Below are positions 16,357 through 24,442 of a stretch of 64,000 nt of DNA, one piece after another. The position numbers were made by a program, and so were the translations under genes. Numbering within the stretch: the first letter of the stretch is position 1; every line of letters begins with the position of its first letter. Source of the DNA: Streptomyces sp. NBC_00154 (GTDB taxonomy: Bacteria > Actinomycetota > Actinomycetes > Streptomycetales > Streptomycetaceae); contig NZ_JAPEMI010000003.1 of NCBI RefSeq assembly GCF_026342835.1, positions 265,403 through 329,402 of the forward strand, in the 5' to 3' direction. The notes under the pieces were generated by a model. That model was not told where the DNA came from and searched no databases. It was given only the letters and a program-made list of their open reading frames with translations.

Positions 16357-17517
16357 TCACCGGGTCACCGAGTAGGAGTGGGCGCCGGTTCCGGCCAGGG
16401 CTCCTCCATCGACGATCTGGTACTCGTCACGGATCGGACGGCCCGCGAACCAGGACTCCAGGATCTCTCGGGTACCGGCCGCGTACCGGGCCTGCGCGGA
16501 GAGCGAGGACCCGGAGATGTGCGGGGTCATGCCGTGGTGCGGCATCGTGCGCCAGGGGTGGTCGGCGGGGGCCGGCTGCGGGTACCAGACATCGCCCGCG
16601 TAACCCGCCAACTGACCACTGCGCAGGGCACGTTCGACGGCGTCCCGGTCGACAATGCGCGCCCGGGCCGTGTTGATCAGATACGCGCCACGCTTCATTG
16701 TGGCCAACAGCTCGTCGCCGAACAGCCCCTCGGTCTCGGGATGCAACGGTGCGTTGACGGTGACGACATCGCAGTGCGGCACCATGTCCGCCGCGCTCTC
16801 GTGGAAGACCAGCCCCAGCTCCCGCTCGACGTCCTCGGGCAGCCGGTACCGGTCGGTGTAGTGCAGCTTGACGTCGAAGGGAGCGAGGCGGCGCAATACG
16901 GCCAGACCGATGCGCCCGGCGGCGACCGTGCCGACATGCATGCCCTCCAGGTCGTACGACCGGGCCACGCAGTCCGCGATGTTCCACCCGCCGTCCAGGA
17001 CCACCTGGTGGGAGGGCAAGTAGTTCCGCACGAGCGACAGCGTCATCAGCACCACGTGCTCGGCGACGCTGATGCTGTTGCTGTACGTCACCTCGGCGAC
17101 CGTCACACCGTGCGCGATCGCCGCGTCGAGGTCGACGTGGTCGGAGCCGATGCCCGCGGTGATCGCGAGCTTGAGGTTCTTGGCGGCGGCGATGCGCTCC
17201 GGGGTGAGATACGCGGGCCAGAACGGCTGCGAGATCACGACATCGGCGTCGGGCAGCTCCCGGTCGAAGACCGAACCGGCGCCGTCCTTGTCCGAGGTGA
17301 CGACGAGGGTGTGCCCGGCCTTCTCCAGAAAGCCACGCAGACCGAGTTCGCCGGACACACTGCCGAGCAGACGACCTGGCGTGAAGTCGATCGCCTCGGG
17401 GGCCGGGGTGGTCTGGCCACCGGGGTAGTGGTCGATGACGGGGAGATCGTCACGGGCGTACGAGGTCGGATATCCGTCGGTGGGGTCGTCGTACAGGACG
17501 CAGAGCACCTTGGCCAT
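16357..17517 (-). CDS. fdh: NAD-dependent formate dehydrogenase
   Basis: This is a 386-residue soluble enzyme oxidising formate to CO2 with NAD+. Family-specific blocks are DDPTDGYPTSYARDDLPVID, then HYPGGQ, FTPGRLLGSVSGELGLRGFL, VISQPFWPAYLTPERIAAAK and AGIGSDHVDL. The active-site asparagine is in YSNSISVAEH, the NAD-binding aspartate in HYTDRYRLP, the catalytic arginine in NTARARIVDRD and the histidine in MTPHISGSSLS. The dinucleotide loop reads VAAGRIGLAV. In the methylotroph enzymes the residue before Asn is cysteine, and here it is serine. ATG 17517 follows AGGAG with 8-nt spacing, while the upstream GTG at 17523 is too close. It lies downstream of its likely LysR regulator. This is the metal-free enzyme and needs no molybdenum. 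Confidence 0.95.
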   Translation of the reverse strand: MAKVLCVLYDDPTDGYPTSYARDDLPVIDHYPGGQTTPAPEAIDFTPGRLLGSVSGELGLRGFLEKAGHTLVVTSDKDGAGSVFDRELPDADVVISQPFWPAYLTPERIAAAKNLKLAITAGIGSDHVDLDAAIAHGVTVAEVTYSNSISVAEHVVLMTLSLVRNYLPSHQVVLDGGWNIADCVARSYDLEGMHVGTVAAGRIGLAVLRRLAPFDVKLHYTDRYRLPEDVERELGLVFHESAADMVPHCDVVTVNAPLHPETEGLFGDELLATMKRGAYLINTARARIVDRDAVERALRSGQLAGYAGDVWYPQPAPADHPWRTMPHHGMTPHISGSSLSAQARYAAGTREILESWFAGRPIRDEYQIVDGGALAGTGAHSYSVTR

Positions 17518-17608
17518 GGTCACGGCTCCTCAACTACGTTGCCAATAGGTGAAGTTCACGATTCTCTGGATCGAACGCCCTGGTCAAAGCGAACCTCGCT
17601 ATGCCCGT

Positions 17609-17623
17609 ATAGCCGACGGCTAT
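17609..17623. promoter_or_regulatory. LysR-type operator box
   Basis: ATAGCCGACGGCTAT is a perfect 6+6 dyad with a 3-nt centre fitting the T-N11-A rule of LysR boxes. It lies about 90 bp upstream of the formate dehydrogenase start, between that gene and the upstream lysR gene. Confidence 0.6.
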
Positions 17624-17653
17624 CACCGTCGGCCACCAGCCGTCCGCCCGTCG

Positions 17654-18589
17654 TCATCCGTGTCCGTCGAGGTAGGTTCGCAGGAGCTCGTTCAGCGCCT
17701 GTCGTACGTCAGCCGCCCGGGCCACCGTGAGCAGGGCCGCGGCGAGAACCGAGGGCGGGTCGTCGGGGCCGGTGACCAGCCCGACCCGCGGTCCGTGCGC
17801 GGGCCCCTCCAGCGGAACCACCCGCATGCCGTCCGGTACGCCGAACATGTGCAGCCACGCGTGCGAGATCACGCTCGACCAGCGGCCACCGGGCAGGTGC
17901 GCGTACAGTCCGGCGACGCTGTCCGACTCGATTGTCGGCGCGGCGGTGGCGCCGTCGGCGGCGAAGCACTCGTCGATGATGCGACGGTTGCGCATACGTG
18001 GGCCGAGCAGGCACAACGGGAGCGTGGCGGCCTGCGCCCAGCGGGCCGTGGGCGCGGTGGCGAGCGGGCCGTCGACGGGAGTGAGCAGGACGTACCGCTC
18101 CTCGTACAGGGGCAGCCGGCGCAGACCTCCGCCCCGGGTGTCGTCGTCGAGGTACGTCATCGCCGCGTCCAGCTCGAACTCGGCCAGCCCGTGCGTGATC
18201 TCGGCCGAGGACAGCGACTCGATGCTCACCCTGGCCCGCGGGTGGCGCTCGCAGAAGGGATTCGTGACGAGGGAGGCGGTAGGCAGGGCGGTCGGGACCA
18301 CGCCCAGGCGCAGGGTGCCGGACAGGCCGTCCCGTAACGCCGACAACTCCTGCCGCAGCCCGTCCCGTTCGGCGAGGAGGCGGTGCGCCCACGCCAGCAC
18401 CACTTCGCCCTCCGGCGTCAGCCCCTCGTACCGCCGCCCGCGGCGCACGATCGGTACGCCGAGTTCGTGTTCGAGACGGCGGATCGCTGCGGACAGCGAC
18501 GGCTGCGAGACGAAGCAGGCGGCCGCCGCGCGGACGAAGTGTCGTTCGCGGGCGAGGGCGACCAGGTATTCCAGCTGACGCAGCAGCAT
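17654..18589 (-). CDS. LysR family regulator, likely of formate dehydrogenase
   Basis: This is a 311-residue LysR-type protein. The HTH is RQLEYLVALARERHFVRAAA, then FVSQPSLSAAIRRLEHELG. The linker and periplasmic-binding-like effector domain follow (GTLRLGVVPTALPTASLVT to RVGLVTGPDDPPSVLAAALL). Its ATG at 18589 lies 46 bp from the divergent Mop-domain gene. It ends 137 bp before the formate dehydrogenase start and on the same strand. The dyad at 17609 in that gap is the obvious binding site. Confidence 0.9.
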   Translation of the reverse strand: MLLRQLEYLVALARERHFVRAAAACFVSQPSLSAAIRRLEHELGVPIVRRGRRYEGLTPEGEVVLAWAHRLLAERDGLRQELSALRDGLSGTLRLGVVPTALPTASLVTNPFCERHPRARVSIESLSSAEITHGLAEFELDAAMTYLDDDTRGGGLRRLPLYEERYVLLTPVDGPLATAPTARWAQAATLPLCLLGPRMRNRRIIDECFAADGATAAPTIESDSVAGLYAHLPGGRWSSVISHAWLHMFGVPDGMRVVPLEGPAHGPRVGLVTGPDDPPSVLAAALLTVARAADVRQALNELLRTYLDGHG

Positions 18590-18635
18590 GCACGACCTCC
18601 GAGGGAGACTGCCGGGCAGGGCCTAGGGTTTCGGT

Positions 18636-19052
18636 GTGCCGACGTACAGCATTGGACAGGCCGCGCGCCTGCTGGGGGTGAGTCCGGAGACCGTGCGCCG
18701 GTGGGCGGATGGTGGGCGGCTGCCGATGGGGCGTGACGGCTCGGGGAACAGGGTGATCGACGGGGCGGGGCTGGCCCGGTTCGCGAAGGAGCGTGCTCTC
18801 GGTGGTGTGCACGGTATCCCCGGCGACGCGCCGCCGACCTCCGTGCGCAACGCGTTCACAGGCATCGTCACCGCCCTGACTGTGGACGACGTCGTGGCCC
18901 GGGTCGAGGTCCAGGCCGGGCCCCACCATGTGGTGTCGCTCGTGACCCGCGAGGCGGTAGAGGAACTGGACCTCGCCGTCGGCGTCACGGTCACCGCGCG
19001 CGTGAAGTCGACGAGCGTGCACGTCGATCGCCCGCGGCGGGTGAGTTCGTAG
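18636..19052 (+). CDS. HTH and Mop (molybdate-binding) domain protein
   Basis: This 138-residue protein combines a MerR/excisionase-type helix-turn-helix (YSIGQAARLLGVSPETVRRW, ADGGRLP) with a C-terminal Mop/TOBE fold (NAFTGIVTALTVDDVVARVE, then VTREAVEELDLAVGVTVTAR, VKSTSVHVDR). The SARN-like turn of classical Mop domains appears here as SVRNAFTG. Such ModE-like proteins usually sit beside molybdate ABC-transporter genes, which are absent here. It is divergent from the lysR gene. The neighbouring formate dehydrogenase is metal-free, but broken xanthine-dehydrogenase (molybdenum enzyme) DNA lies just downstream. Confidence 0.8.
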   Translation: MPTYSIGQAARLLGVSPETVRRWADGGRLPMGRDGSGNRVIDGAGLARFAKERALGGVHGIPGDAPPTSVRNAFTGIVTALTVDDVVARVEVQAGPHHVVSLVTREAVEELDLAVGVTVTARVKSTSVHVDRPRRVSS

Positions 19053-19089
19053 TCGGCGGCGTCGGGGTGCCCAGGCACAGCGGAGCGGT

Positions 19090-19518
19090 TCACAGGTCGA
19101 GGCGGTCGGCGAGGCTGGACAGGTTCCGGCCGGTGAAGTGCTCGATGCGCTGGACGCGGTAGTGCCGTCCGGGAGTCGCCCCAGGGTTGCGGGTCCAGTC
19201 CCGGCAAGGGCCACCATCTCCGCGGGAGCTCCTTCCGCCAGTCCCGCCTGTCGCGCACCGGCGTCCGCGGTGATCACCCGGTACGGGCCCCCGGCCGGGA
19301 ACCCGCAGCTCCACGACGCAGCTGCCACGGCGGCGTTCTCGGCCTCGCCGCCGGTCCCGGTGCCAGCCCCGGCTCCGGTTTCGGTTCCGATGAGCAGTAC
19401 GCCGAGTTCGTCCGCCGCCTGTTGAGCACCCCGGTGATCTCCCGCCGCGCAGCGTGTCCTCGGCCCACAACAGGCGCAGGCCGAGGCCCTCGTCCCCCAG
19501 CAGGTGTTCGACGTGCAT
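19090..19518 (-). pseudogene. PucR family regulator, degraded
   Basis: Minus-strand pieces in different frames form a shrunken PucR purine-catabolism regulator. MHVEHLLGDEGLGLRLLWAE followed by DTLRREITGV is its N-terminal domain start. SWSCGFPAGGPYRVITADAG is a piece of the central region. RVQRIEHFTGRNLSSLADRL is the C-terminal HTH end (family pattern YRxRRIExLTGRDLSDPxDR). A normal PucR is about 500 residues and only about 140 codons remain, with frameshifts. Confidence 0.6.
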
Positions 19519-19744
19519 GCGCTCCGGCTCCTCGTAACGGCAGCCGGATGCGCCCCCTCAAGGGCGTCCAGAGGTCGGACAGCGGCATCTCACATTCACC
19601 AGGTGTCTGCGAGTTATCACATCGTAAGTGCCAGGTGAGATGAGCGGAATGCCTCTTGGTTGATCCTCCAGAATGCACGCGGGAGAAGTCGGCGTTTCCG
19701 TGGCGTCCACCAGTCGTGCTGGCCCTGATCTCGTTGCTTCACCA

Positions 19745-20113
19745 ATGGTCATAGACCTGAACACGGTGGTGGACATACGAAACGCCCGATTGCCCGCGCC
19801 CTGGCGGCCGTGCGACGCCTGGCTGGGCGGCGGTACGTATCTCTTCTCCGATCTCTTCTCCGAGCAGCAGCCGCACCTGCGGCGTCTGGTGGACCTGAGC
19901 CGGACCGACTGGACACGGGTGGAGCTACTGCCGGAAGGCTCGCTGGAGATCACTGCGACCTGCACGGTCGCCCAGTTGTCCCGCTTCGCGAAGAGACACA
20001 CGGCCGAGGCGGCACCGTTGTTCGAGTAGTGTTGCCGTGCCTTTCTGGCCACCTTCAAGATCTGGAACATGGCCACGGTCCCGGCCGGCTCACCCGTCAC
20101 CCCACGGCCCTGA
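19745..20113 (+). pseudogene. Xanthine dehydrogenase FAD-binding subunit, N-terminal remnant
   Basis: From ATG 19745 the frame reads MVIDLNTVVDIRNARLPAPW, then DAWLGGGTYLFSDLFSEQQP and HLRRLVDLSRTDWTRVELLP, ending at a TAG at 20027. In the same frame CCRAFLATFKIWNMATV follows, which is the next conserved block of the CoxM/XdhB FAD-binding subunit. The TAG is therefore a nonsense mutation, probably of CAG. After ATV the FAD-contact loop expected next (GGNL...) is deleted. With the adjacent PucR remnant this is a decayed purine-catabolism locus. Confidence 0.65.
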
Positions 20114-20489
20114 GCGAGGAGGACCGCGTCGGGGACCTCGAACACTGGACGGGGTACACGGAACCAGAGGGCTGCAACCGCGTCGTCCTACGCGGTGAGT
20201 CGTCCGAGCGACGGTTCATCGCCTTCCGGATGGCGGGAAGAACCACGTGCCGGCAGGCATGAGTGTCGGCGTGTGGGATGTCATGGACCTGATCCGGTCC
20301 CTCATCTCATCCGGGTCGGACGTCGACGACATGCCCCTCTCCGACCGGGACGTACCCCCTGGGCCGCAACCTGCCGTGACGCCCCGGCGCGGGGCGACAG
20401 TGGGCCGGCTCCCACACCGTCTTTGGTCCTCTGTGCTGTCAGTCGCCGCCACCCACCATGGGTTCACCGACGCACCAGCAACGGAAGGG
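20114..20489. other. Non-coding gap with unassigned open frame
   Basis: This mainly looks non-coding. One frame, about 20100-20262, reads LSEEDRVGDLEHWTGYTEPE and GCNRVVLRGESSERRFIAFR with good codon bias and may be another gene tail. I cannot name it. The right end contains the promoter-like motif at 20490. Confidence 0.3.
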
Positions 20490-20516
20490 TGTCACAGATC
20501 CCGGGATTGCCTGGTC
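20490..20516 (+). promoter_or_regulatory. ECF41-like promoter of flavoprotein gene
   Basis: An exact TGTCACA, a 16-nt spacer and GGTC (then GTAGTG). The last base of the -10 box is 36 nt before the GTG start of the flavoprotein gene. The same spacing recurs at 24214 and 59554. The resemblance to the GTCACA-N16-CGTC promoter of SigJ/ECF41 sigma factors is from family knowledge, and use by the local sigma factors is inferred. Confidence 0.65.
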
Positions 20517-20551
20517 GTAGTGAGTGACAACCCAGGCGATCGGAGTAGACC

Positions 20552-22282
20552 GTGGCTATCACTGAACAGCGTCTTTCCACCATGGTGCTGGTGATCGGCA
20601 CCGGGGGTGCTGGGCTGCGAGCAGCAATCGAACTGGCTGAGGCCGGTAACGATGTCCTCGCGGTCGGCAAGCGCCCCAAGGAGGATGCCCATACGGCACT
20701 TGCTGCCGGAGGAATCAACGCAGCGCTGGCCACCATTGACCCCGAGGACAGCTGGCAACAGCACGCAGCCGACACTCTCAAGGAGAGTTATCTGCTCGCC
20801 GACCCTCGCACCGCCCAGATCGTCACTCAGGGCGCCGCCCGAGGCATCGACGACCTGGAACGCTACGGCATGGCCTTCGCGAGGGAAGAGGACGGCCGTA
20901 TCTCCCAGCGCTTCTTCGGAGCGCACAAGTTCCGACGTACTGCCTTCGCCGGCGACTACACCGGTCTGGAGATCCAGCGCACGCTCATCAGGCGCGCCGA
21001 TCAGCTCAATATCCCCGTGCTCGACGGCATCTACATCACTCGGCTGCTGGTGCATGATGGCGCCGTTTTCGGTGCCTACGGCTTCGACCTCACGCACGGT
21101 ACGCGCTACCTGATCCACGCCGACGCCGTCATTCTTGCTGCGGGTGGCCATACCCGTATCTGGCGGCGCACGTCCTCACGGCGCGACGAGAACATGGGCG
21201 ACTCCTTCCGCCTGGCCGTGGAGGCCGGAGCCCGCCTGCGCGACCCTGAGCTGGTCCAGTTCCACCCTTCCGGGATCATCGAGCCGGAGAACGCGGCCGG
21301 CACCCTGGTCAGCGAGGCCGCTCGGGGTGAGGGCGGAATCCTGCGCAACATGCTCGGGGAACGGTTCATGGCTCGCTACGACCCTGACCGTATGGAGCTG
21401 TCCACCCGCGACCGCGTGGCCCTGGCTGCCTATACGGAGATCAAGGAAGGGCGGGGGAGCCCCAAGGGAGGCGTGTGGCTCGACGTCTCCCACCTGCCAC
21501 GGCAGACGATCATGACGCGGCTCCCCCGCGTCTACCAGACTCTTCTGGACCTGCAGATGCTGGACATCACCCGCGAACCGATCGAGATCGCGCCCACTGC
21601 GCACTATTCGATGGGCGGGGTGTGGGTACGTCCCGAGGACCACAGCACTGACGTCCGTGGCCTGTACGCCATCGGTGAAGCGTCGAGCGGGCTGCACGGC
21701 GCCAATCGCCTCGGTGGGAACAGTCTCATAGAGCTGCTGGTCTTCGGCCGCATCACAGGCCAGGCAGCCGCCGCCTACTCGCAGTCACTGACCGCGCAGC
21801 CGCGGTCGGCGTCGGCGATAGCGCATGCTCGGGCGGAGATCGACGATCTTCTCGCAGCCGACGGACCGGAGAACGTTCGCGCCCTGCAGCGCGCCATCCG
21901 CAACACCATGACCGAGCATGCGGGAGTCGTACGCGACGAAGAAGGCCTGCGCGCCGGACTGGCGGAGCTCACAGCGATCGAGAAGAGGATGGCGGACATC
22001 GGCGTGCACCCGGACATCGCCGGCTATCAGGACCTGGCGCACGCCTTTGATCTCAAGTCCGCCGCCCTGGCAGCCCGGGCCACCCTCGAAGCCGCACTGG
22101 AGCGTCGTGAGACTCGTGGCTGTCACAACCGCAGCGACTACCCCGACTTGGATCCCGCTCTGCAGGTCAATCTCGTGTGGTCCCCGACGGCGGGTATCAC
22201 CCGCGAAAGCATTCCAGCCATCCCGGACGAGGTTTCCTCCCTGATGGAGGAGGTCTCGACCGACGGAAAGCTTGCCGAATGA
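20552..22282 (+). CDS. Succinate dehydrogenase/fumarate reductase-like flavoprotein
   Basis: This is a 576-residue FAD enzyme of the SdhA/FrdA/aspartate-oxidase superfamily. The Rossmann motif is VIGTGGAGLRAAIELAEAG (residues 14-32). His47 in DAHTALAAGGINAAL matches the histidine that covalently holds FAD in SdhA/FrdA (SHTxAAxGG). Substrate-side motifs are FHPSGI, the arginine-containing LSTRDRVALAAYTEI and TAHYSMGGVWV. ANRLGGNSLIELLVFGR is the FAD C-terminal contact. There is no iron-sulfur or cytochrome b subunit next to it, so the electron acceptor is unknown and it may act alone, as L-aspartate oxidase does. GTG 20552 follows GGAGTAGACC. It is preceded by a strong ECF41-like promoter. Confidence 0.88.
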   Translation: MAITEQRLSTMVLVIGTGGAGLRAAIELAEAGNDVLAVGKRPKEDAHTALAAGGINAALATIDPEDSWQQHAADTLKESYLLADPRTAQIVTQGAARGIDDLERYGMAFAREEDGRISQRFFGAHKFRRTAFAGDYTGLEIQRTLIRRADQLNIPVLDGIYITRLLVHDGAVFGAYGFDLTHGTRYLIHADAVILAAGGHTRIWRRTSSRRDENMGDSFRLAVEAGARLRDPELVQFHPSGIIEPENAAGTLVSEAARGEGGILRNMLGERFMARYDPDRMELSTRDRVALAAYTEIKEGRGSPKGGVWLDVSHLPRQTIMTRLPRVYQTLLDLQMLDITREPIEIAPTAHYSMGGVWVRPEDHSTDVRGLYAIGEASSGLHGANRLGGNSLIELLVFGRITGQAAAAYSQSLTAQPRSASAIAHARAEIDDLLAADGPENVRALQRAIRNTMTEHAGVVRDEEGLRAGLAELTAIEKRMADIGVHPDIAGYQDLAHAFDLKSAALAARATLEAALERRETRGCHNRSDYPDLDPALQVNLVWSPTAGITRESIPAIPDEVSSLMEEVSTDGKLAE

Positions 22283-22569
22283 CCTCGCACAACCAGGGAC
22301 GCGCACATCGCCGGGACCCGGTTCGTCGACTGGCTCGCGCAGCAGCAGTAGGTCCTGCGAGTGGCCCCCGCCGGCCGGCGGCAGATGCTGTCTGTCGGCT
22401 CATCAGCTGCCTGGCTCAGGAAGCGTGCTGCGCCGGCAGCACTTCCCAGGCACCCCCCCCGGGGTTCCGCGACTGCCGTCCCGGCAGGGCAGGCCTTCCC
22501 ACGCGCCAGATGACTCCGTGGGGTCGTGGCGGCCACATTCATCCGGTCTCTGCCGCAGAAGGACACACG
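22283..22569. other. Non-coding gap
   Basis: Leads from the flavoprotein stop to a small coiled-coil gene. No motif or gene recognised apart from the AAGGA ribosome site at its end. Confidence 0.4.
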
Positions 22570-22779
22570 ATGACCCGATCCACTGAGAACCAAATCGACA
22601 TCGCGGCCACAGTCATGTCGCTAGCCGCCGAAGCCACCGACCTGGAGGCCCGCGTCAACGAACTTCGCCAGAAACTCGTAGACCTCAACGAGCGGATGAG
22701 AGCCATCTCCAACGCTCTTTACCAGCTTCCCCCAAGTTCAGCAGCCATAAGCAACGCAGCCGTCGGTGACGGACTTTGA
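22570..22779 (+). CDS. Small coiled-coil protein (69 aa)
   Basis: ATG 22570 follows AGAAGGACACACG, a good ribosome site. The 69-residue product has an uninterrupted heptad-like helix (VMSLAAEATDLEARVNELRQ, KLVDLNERMRAISNAL), and the rest is short and polar. There is no signal or membrane segment. It is probably a small oligomerising cytoplasmic protein, and I do not recognise the family. A protein of similar plan begins at 37037. Confidence 0.55.
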   Translation: MTRSTENQIDIAATVMSLAAEATDLEARVNELRQKLVDLNERMRAISNALYQLPPSSAAISNAAVGDGL

Positions 22780-23136
22780 AGGCGCCCGCCACTCAAGGCC
22801 CGGGTTCTGGCCGCTGCGTAAGGTCGCACGTGACGCTGCGGCAGGTCGCCCCGCTCTCACTCGGCGAAGAAACACCGCTGATCGTGGACGGCACGCTGAT
22901 TCCTCCCGCGGCCGCCAGGTCACTGAGCGGTCGCGGAGCTGCCGGCACTCGGCCAACGACCAACTCGTCATCGAAACCGACACCTCGCCCGTCTCGTCGA
23001 CTGACCACGAACAACCGATAGGACGCCACGGTGTCGGAGCTGTCCGGTGCGCGGGATGCCGGGGTGACACACCTGTGATTGCCGGCGGCAGCCGGCCGCG
23101 TGAGCCGTCGGTCCGCCCGTAAGGCCGGCCTGCAGG
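22780..23136. other. Non-coding gap
   Basis: Open frames here lack ribosome sites and family resemblance. The stretch ends at the promoter-like motif at 23137. Confidence 0.35.
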
Positions 23137-23163
23137 TGTCACAAAACCGCCCGCCACTCGGTC
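23137..23163 (+). promoter_or_regulatory. ECF41-like promoter
   Basis: Exact TGTCACA-N16-GGTC (then AAATGC) in a stretch without other features. The first plausible downstream gene starts at 23262 or 23403. An ATG at 23194 lies 31 nt from the box but opens a frame that does not look coding. Confidence 0.55.
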
Positions 23164-23261
23164 AAATGCACAGAAGAGCAAATCGCCCCAATCATGTCTA
23201 TATCTGGACGGTACCCCGTACTCCGACGTGATTGCCCTGGTCGGAATGGAGATGAAACAGC

Positions 23262-23648
23262 ATGTCGCAGACGGACACGTATCTTGCACGGGGCGCATCC
23301 ACGGTCGGTGCAAGTGCCGAGAGAGTTCCGGGGTCCGGCTTCTCTGATTGGAGCGGGCATGATCCTGCAGACAGTGAGCGAGTTCCCGCTGGCTCGCGAC
23401 TCATGGATCACGACAAGTGGCTGGTGGGCCTGCAATTCCACACCGCCGACTGCCAACGCGTTTGGCTGTACTACGTTGTCGATGAGGTCTTCGACACGAC
23501 TCACGCGGTGCCCATGGCCATCAAGCGGGCCAACAGTGACCCGGAGCGGGTGACCCGGGGCGGGATCCGGGCCGAGGCGGATCAGGTCGAAGTCCAACAG
23601 ATTCATCGGGATGGCATCGGCCGTTTCAGTCTGACCCGTTGTCTCTGA
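23262..23648 (+). CDS. Hypothetical protein (128 aa)
   Basis: ATG 23262 has GGAGATG about 10 nt upstream. The convincing part starts at Met 48 (ATG 23403), MDHDKWLVGLQFHTADCQRV, then WLYYVVDEVFDTTHAVPMAI and KRANSDPERVTRGGIRAEAD, with strong G/C third positions. The first 47 codons have poorer bias, so the true start could be 23403. No domain was recognised. It lies about 100 bp after an exact ECF41-like promoter. Confidence 0.45.
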   Translation: MSQTDTYLARGASTVGASAERVPGSGFSDWSGHDPADSERVPAGSRLMDHDKWLVGLQFHTADCQRVWLYYVVDEVFDTTHAVPMAIKRANSDPERVTRGGIRAEADQVEVQQIHRDGIGRFSLTRCL

Positions 23649-24213
23649 TCAGTTCAGGCGAGGGTTTTCGCGGAGTCGCGCATGGTTCCCTTCGAGCGCA
23701 CTGGTTCCGGCAGTCGCCATGCGGGGGTTTCGTCTTCGACACCGATGACCTCAAGGAGGGCATGGTGAGCATCAGTGCACCGGGACTGCAGGCCGGAGGC
23801 CGGATCGAGGCTTCCCGAATGACCCTCCACCTCGTTCGCTCCGCCGCAGCCGGCATGTTGTCGTCGATCCCCACCTCGACGTCCCGCGCTCTTGGAACAA
23901 GGAGCCCCACCGGCGCTGCTGCGCGGCCGTCATCTCCGACGGCTCAAGGCCTGCGGCTCAGACCGCACCGGCCACCCAGATGTTGCCCAAGCCATGCACG
24001 CCAATCCAAGCCGAGTGAGTCAGAAGCCGTTGTCCTATCGGACGTGGTCGGAGGGTTTTCGCTGGTCAGGCATGGTCTCCGTGTGGTCGATGAGGGTCTT
24101 CGTGGAGACAAGCCGCTCGTTCGCGCCACATGACGTAGTTCCCTCGTTCAGCAGCCAAGAGCCCCTGGCGAAAGGACGGTGCCCGAGTCTTCGGGATCCG
24201 ATGTGGAAGCTCA
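23649..24213. other. Intergenic DNA with no recognised gene
   Basis: 565 bp with no supported gene. Open frames on both strands have mixed codon bias and no family resemblance. The right edge carries the promoter motif at 24214. Confidence 0.35.
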
Positions 24214-24240
24214 TGTCACAAGACTCATGCCTGCCCGGTC
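24214..24240 (+). promoter_or_regulatory. ECF41-like promoter upstream of sigma gene
   Basis: Exact TGTCACA-N16-GGTC (then TAACAG). It lies 36 nt before a GTG preceded by GAGGAGGT and 203 nt before the ECF41-type sigma gene, so it could drive both and make the sigma factor autoregulated. Confidence 0.65.
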
Positions 24241-24275
24241 TAACAGGTCAAGCCGAGAAATAGAGGAGGTATCCC

Positions 24276-24368
24276 GTGCGCAGGCACTCAGCCCTCGGCT
24301 ACCACAGCCGTCTCCCCGGGCACAGGGGGCGTAGTGGCATCCTGCCATCGGTCCGCCGATACCGCTGA
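24276..24368 (+). CDS. Short ORF / leader peptide (30 aa)
   Basis: GTG 24276 has a near-consensus ribosome site (GAGGAGGT, 5-nt gap) and sits 36 nt after an exact ECF41-like promoter, the same distance as for two other genes of the presumed regulon. The 30-residue product (VRRHSALGYHSRLPGHRGRS, then GILPSVRRYR) is very basic. RRHSALGYHS resembles the end of IS3-type OrfB proteins, so it may instead be a chance in-frame remnant. It ends 75 nt before the sigma gene. Confidence 0.4.
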   Translation: MRRHSALGYHSRLPGHRGRSGILPSVRRYR

Positions 24369-24442
24369 AGCCCTCCTGAACTGCGACAAGATGGATGCAT
24401 GAGGCCCCGTTGTGTGGTGCCGTGCGAGAGGAAGGATGCCGT

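Noticed and set aside
17101..17127. CGTCACA-N16-CGTC, a perfect-looking SigJ promoter
   Set aside because: It lies inside the formate dehydrogenase gene on the opposite strand, with no start codon or gene after it. It shows that looser forms of the motif arise by chance.
23194..23553. ATG at 23194 soon after an exact sigma-like promoter
   Set aside because: The frame is rich in Arg/Thr/Ser with weak codon bias and no ribosome site. The frame at 23262/23403 looks more like a gene.
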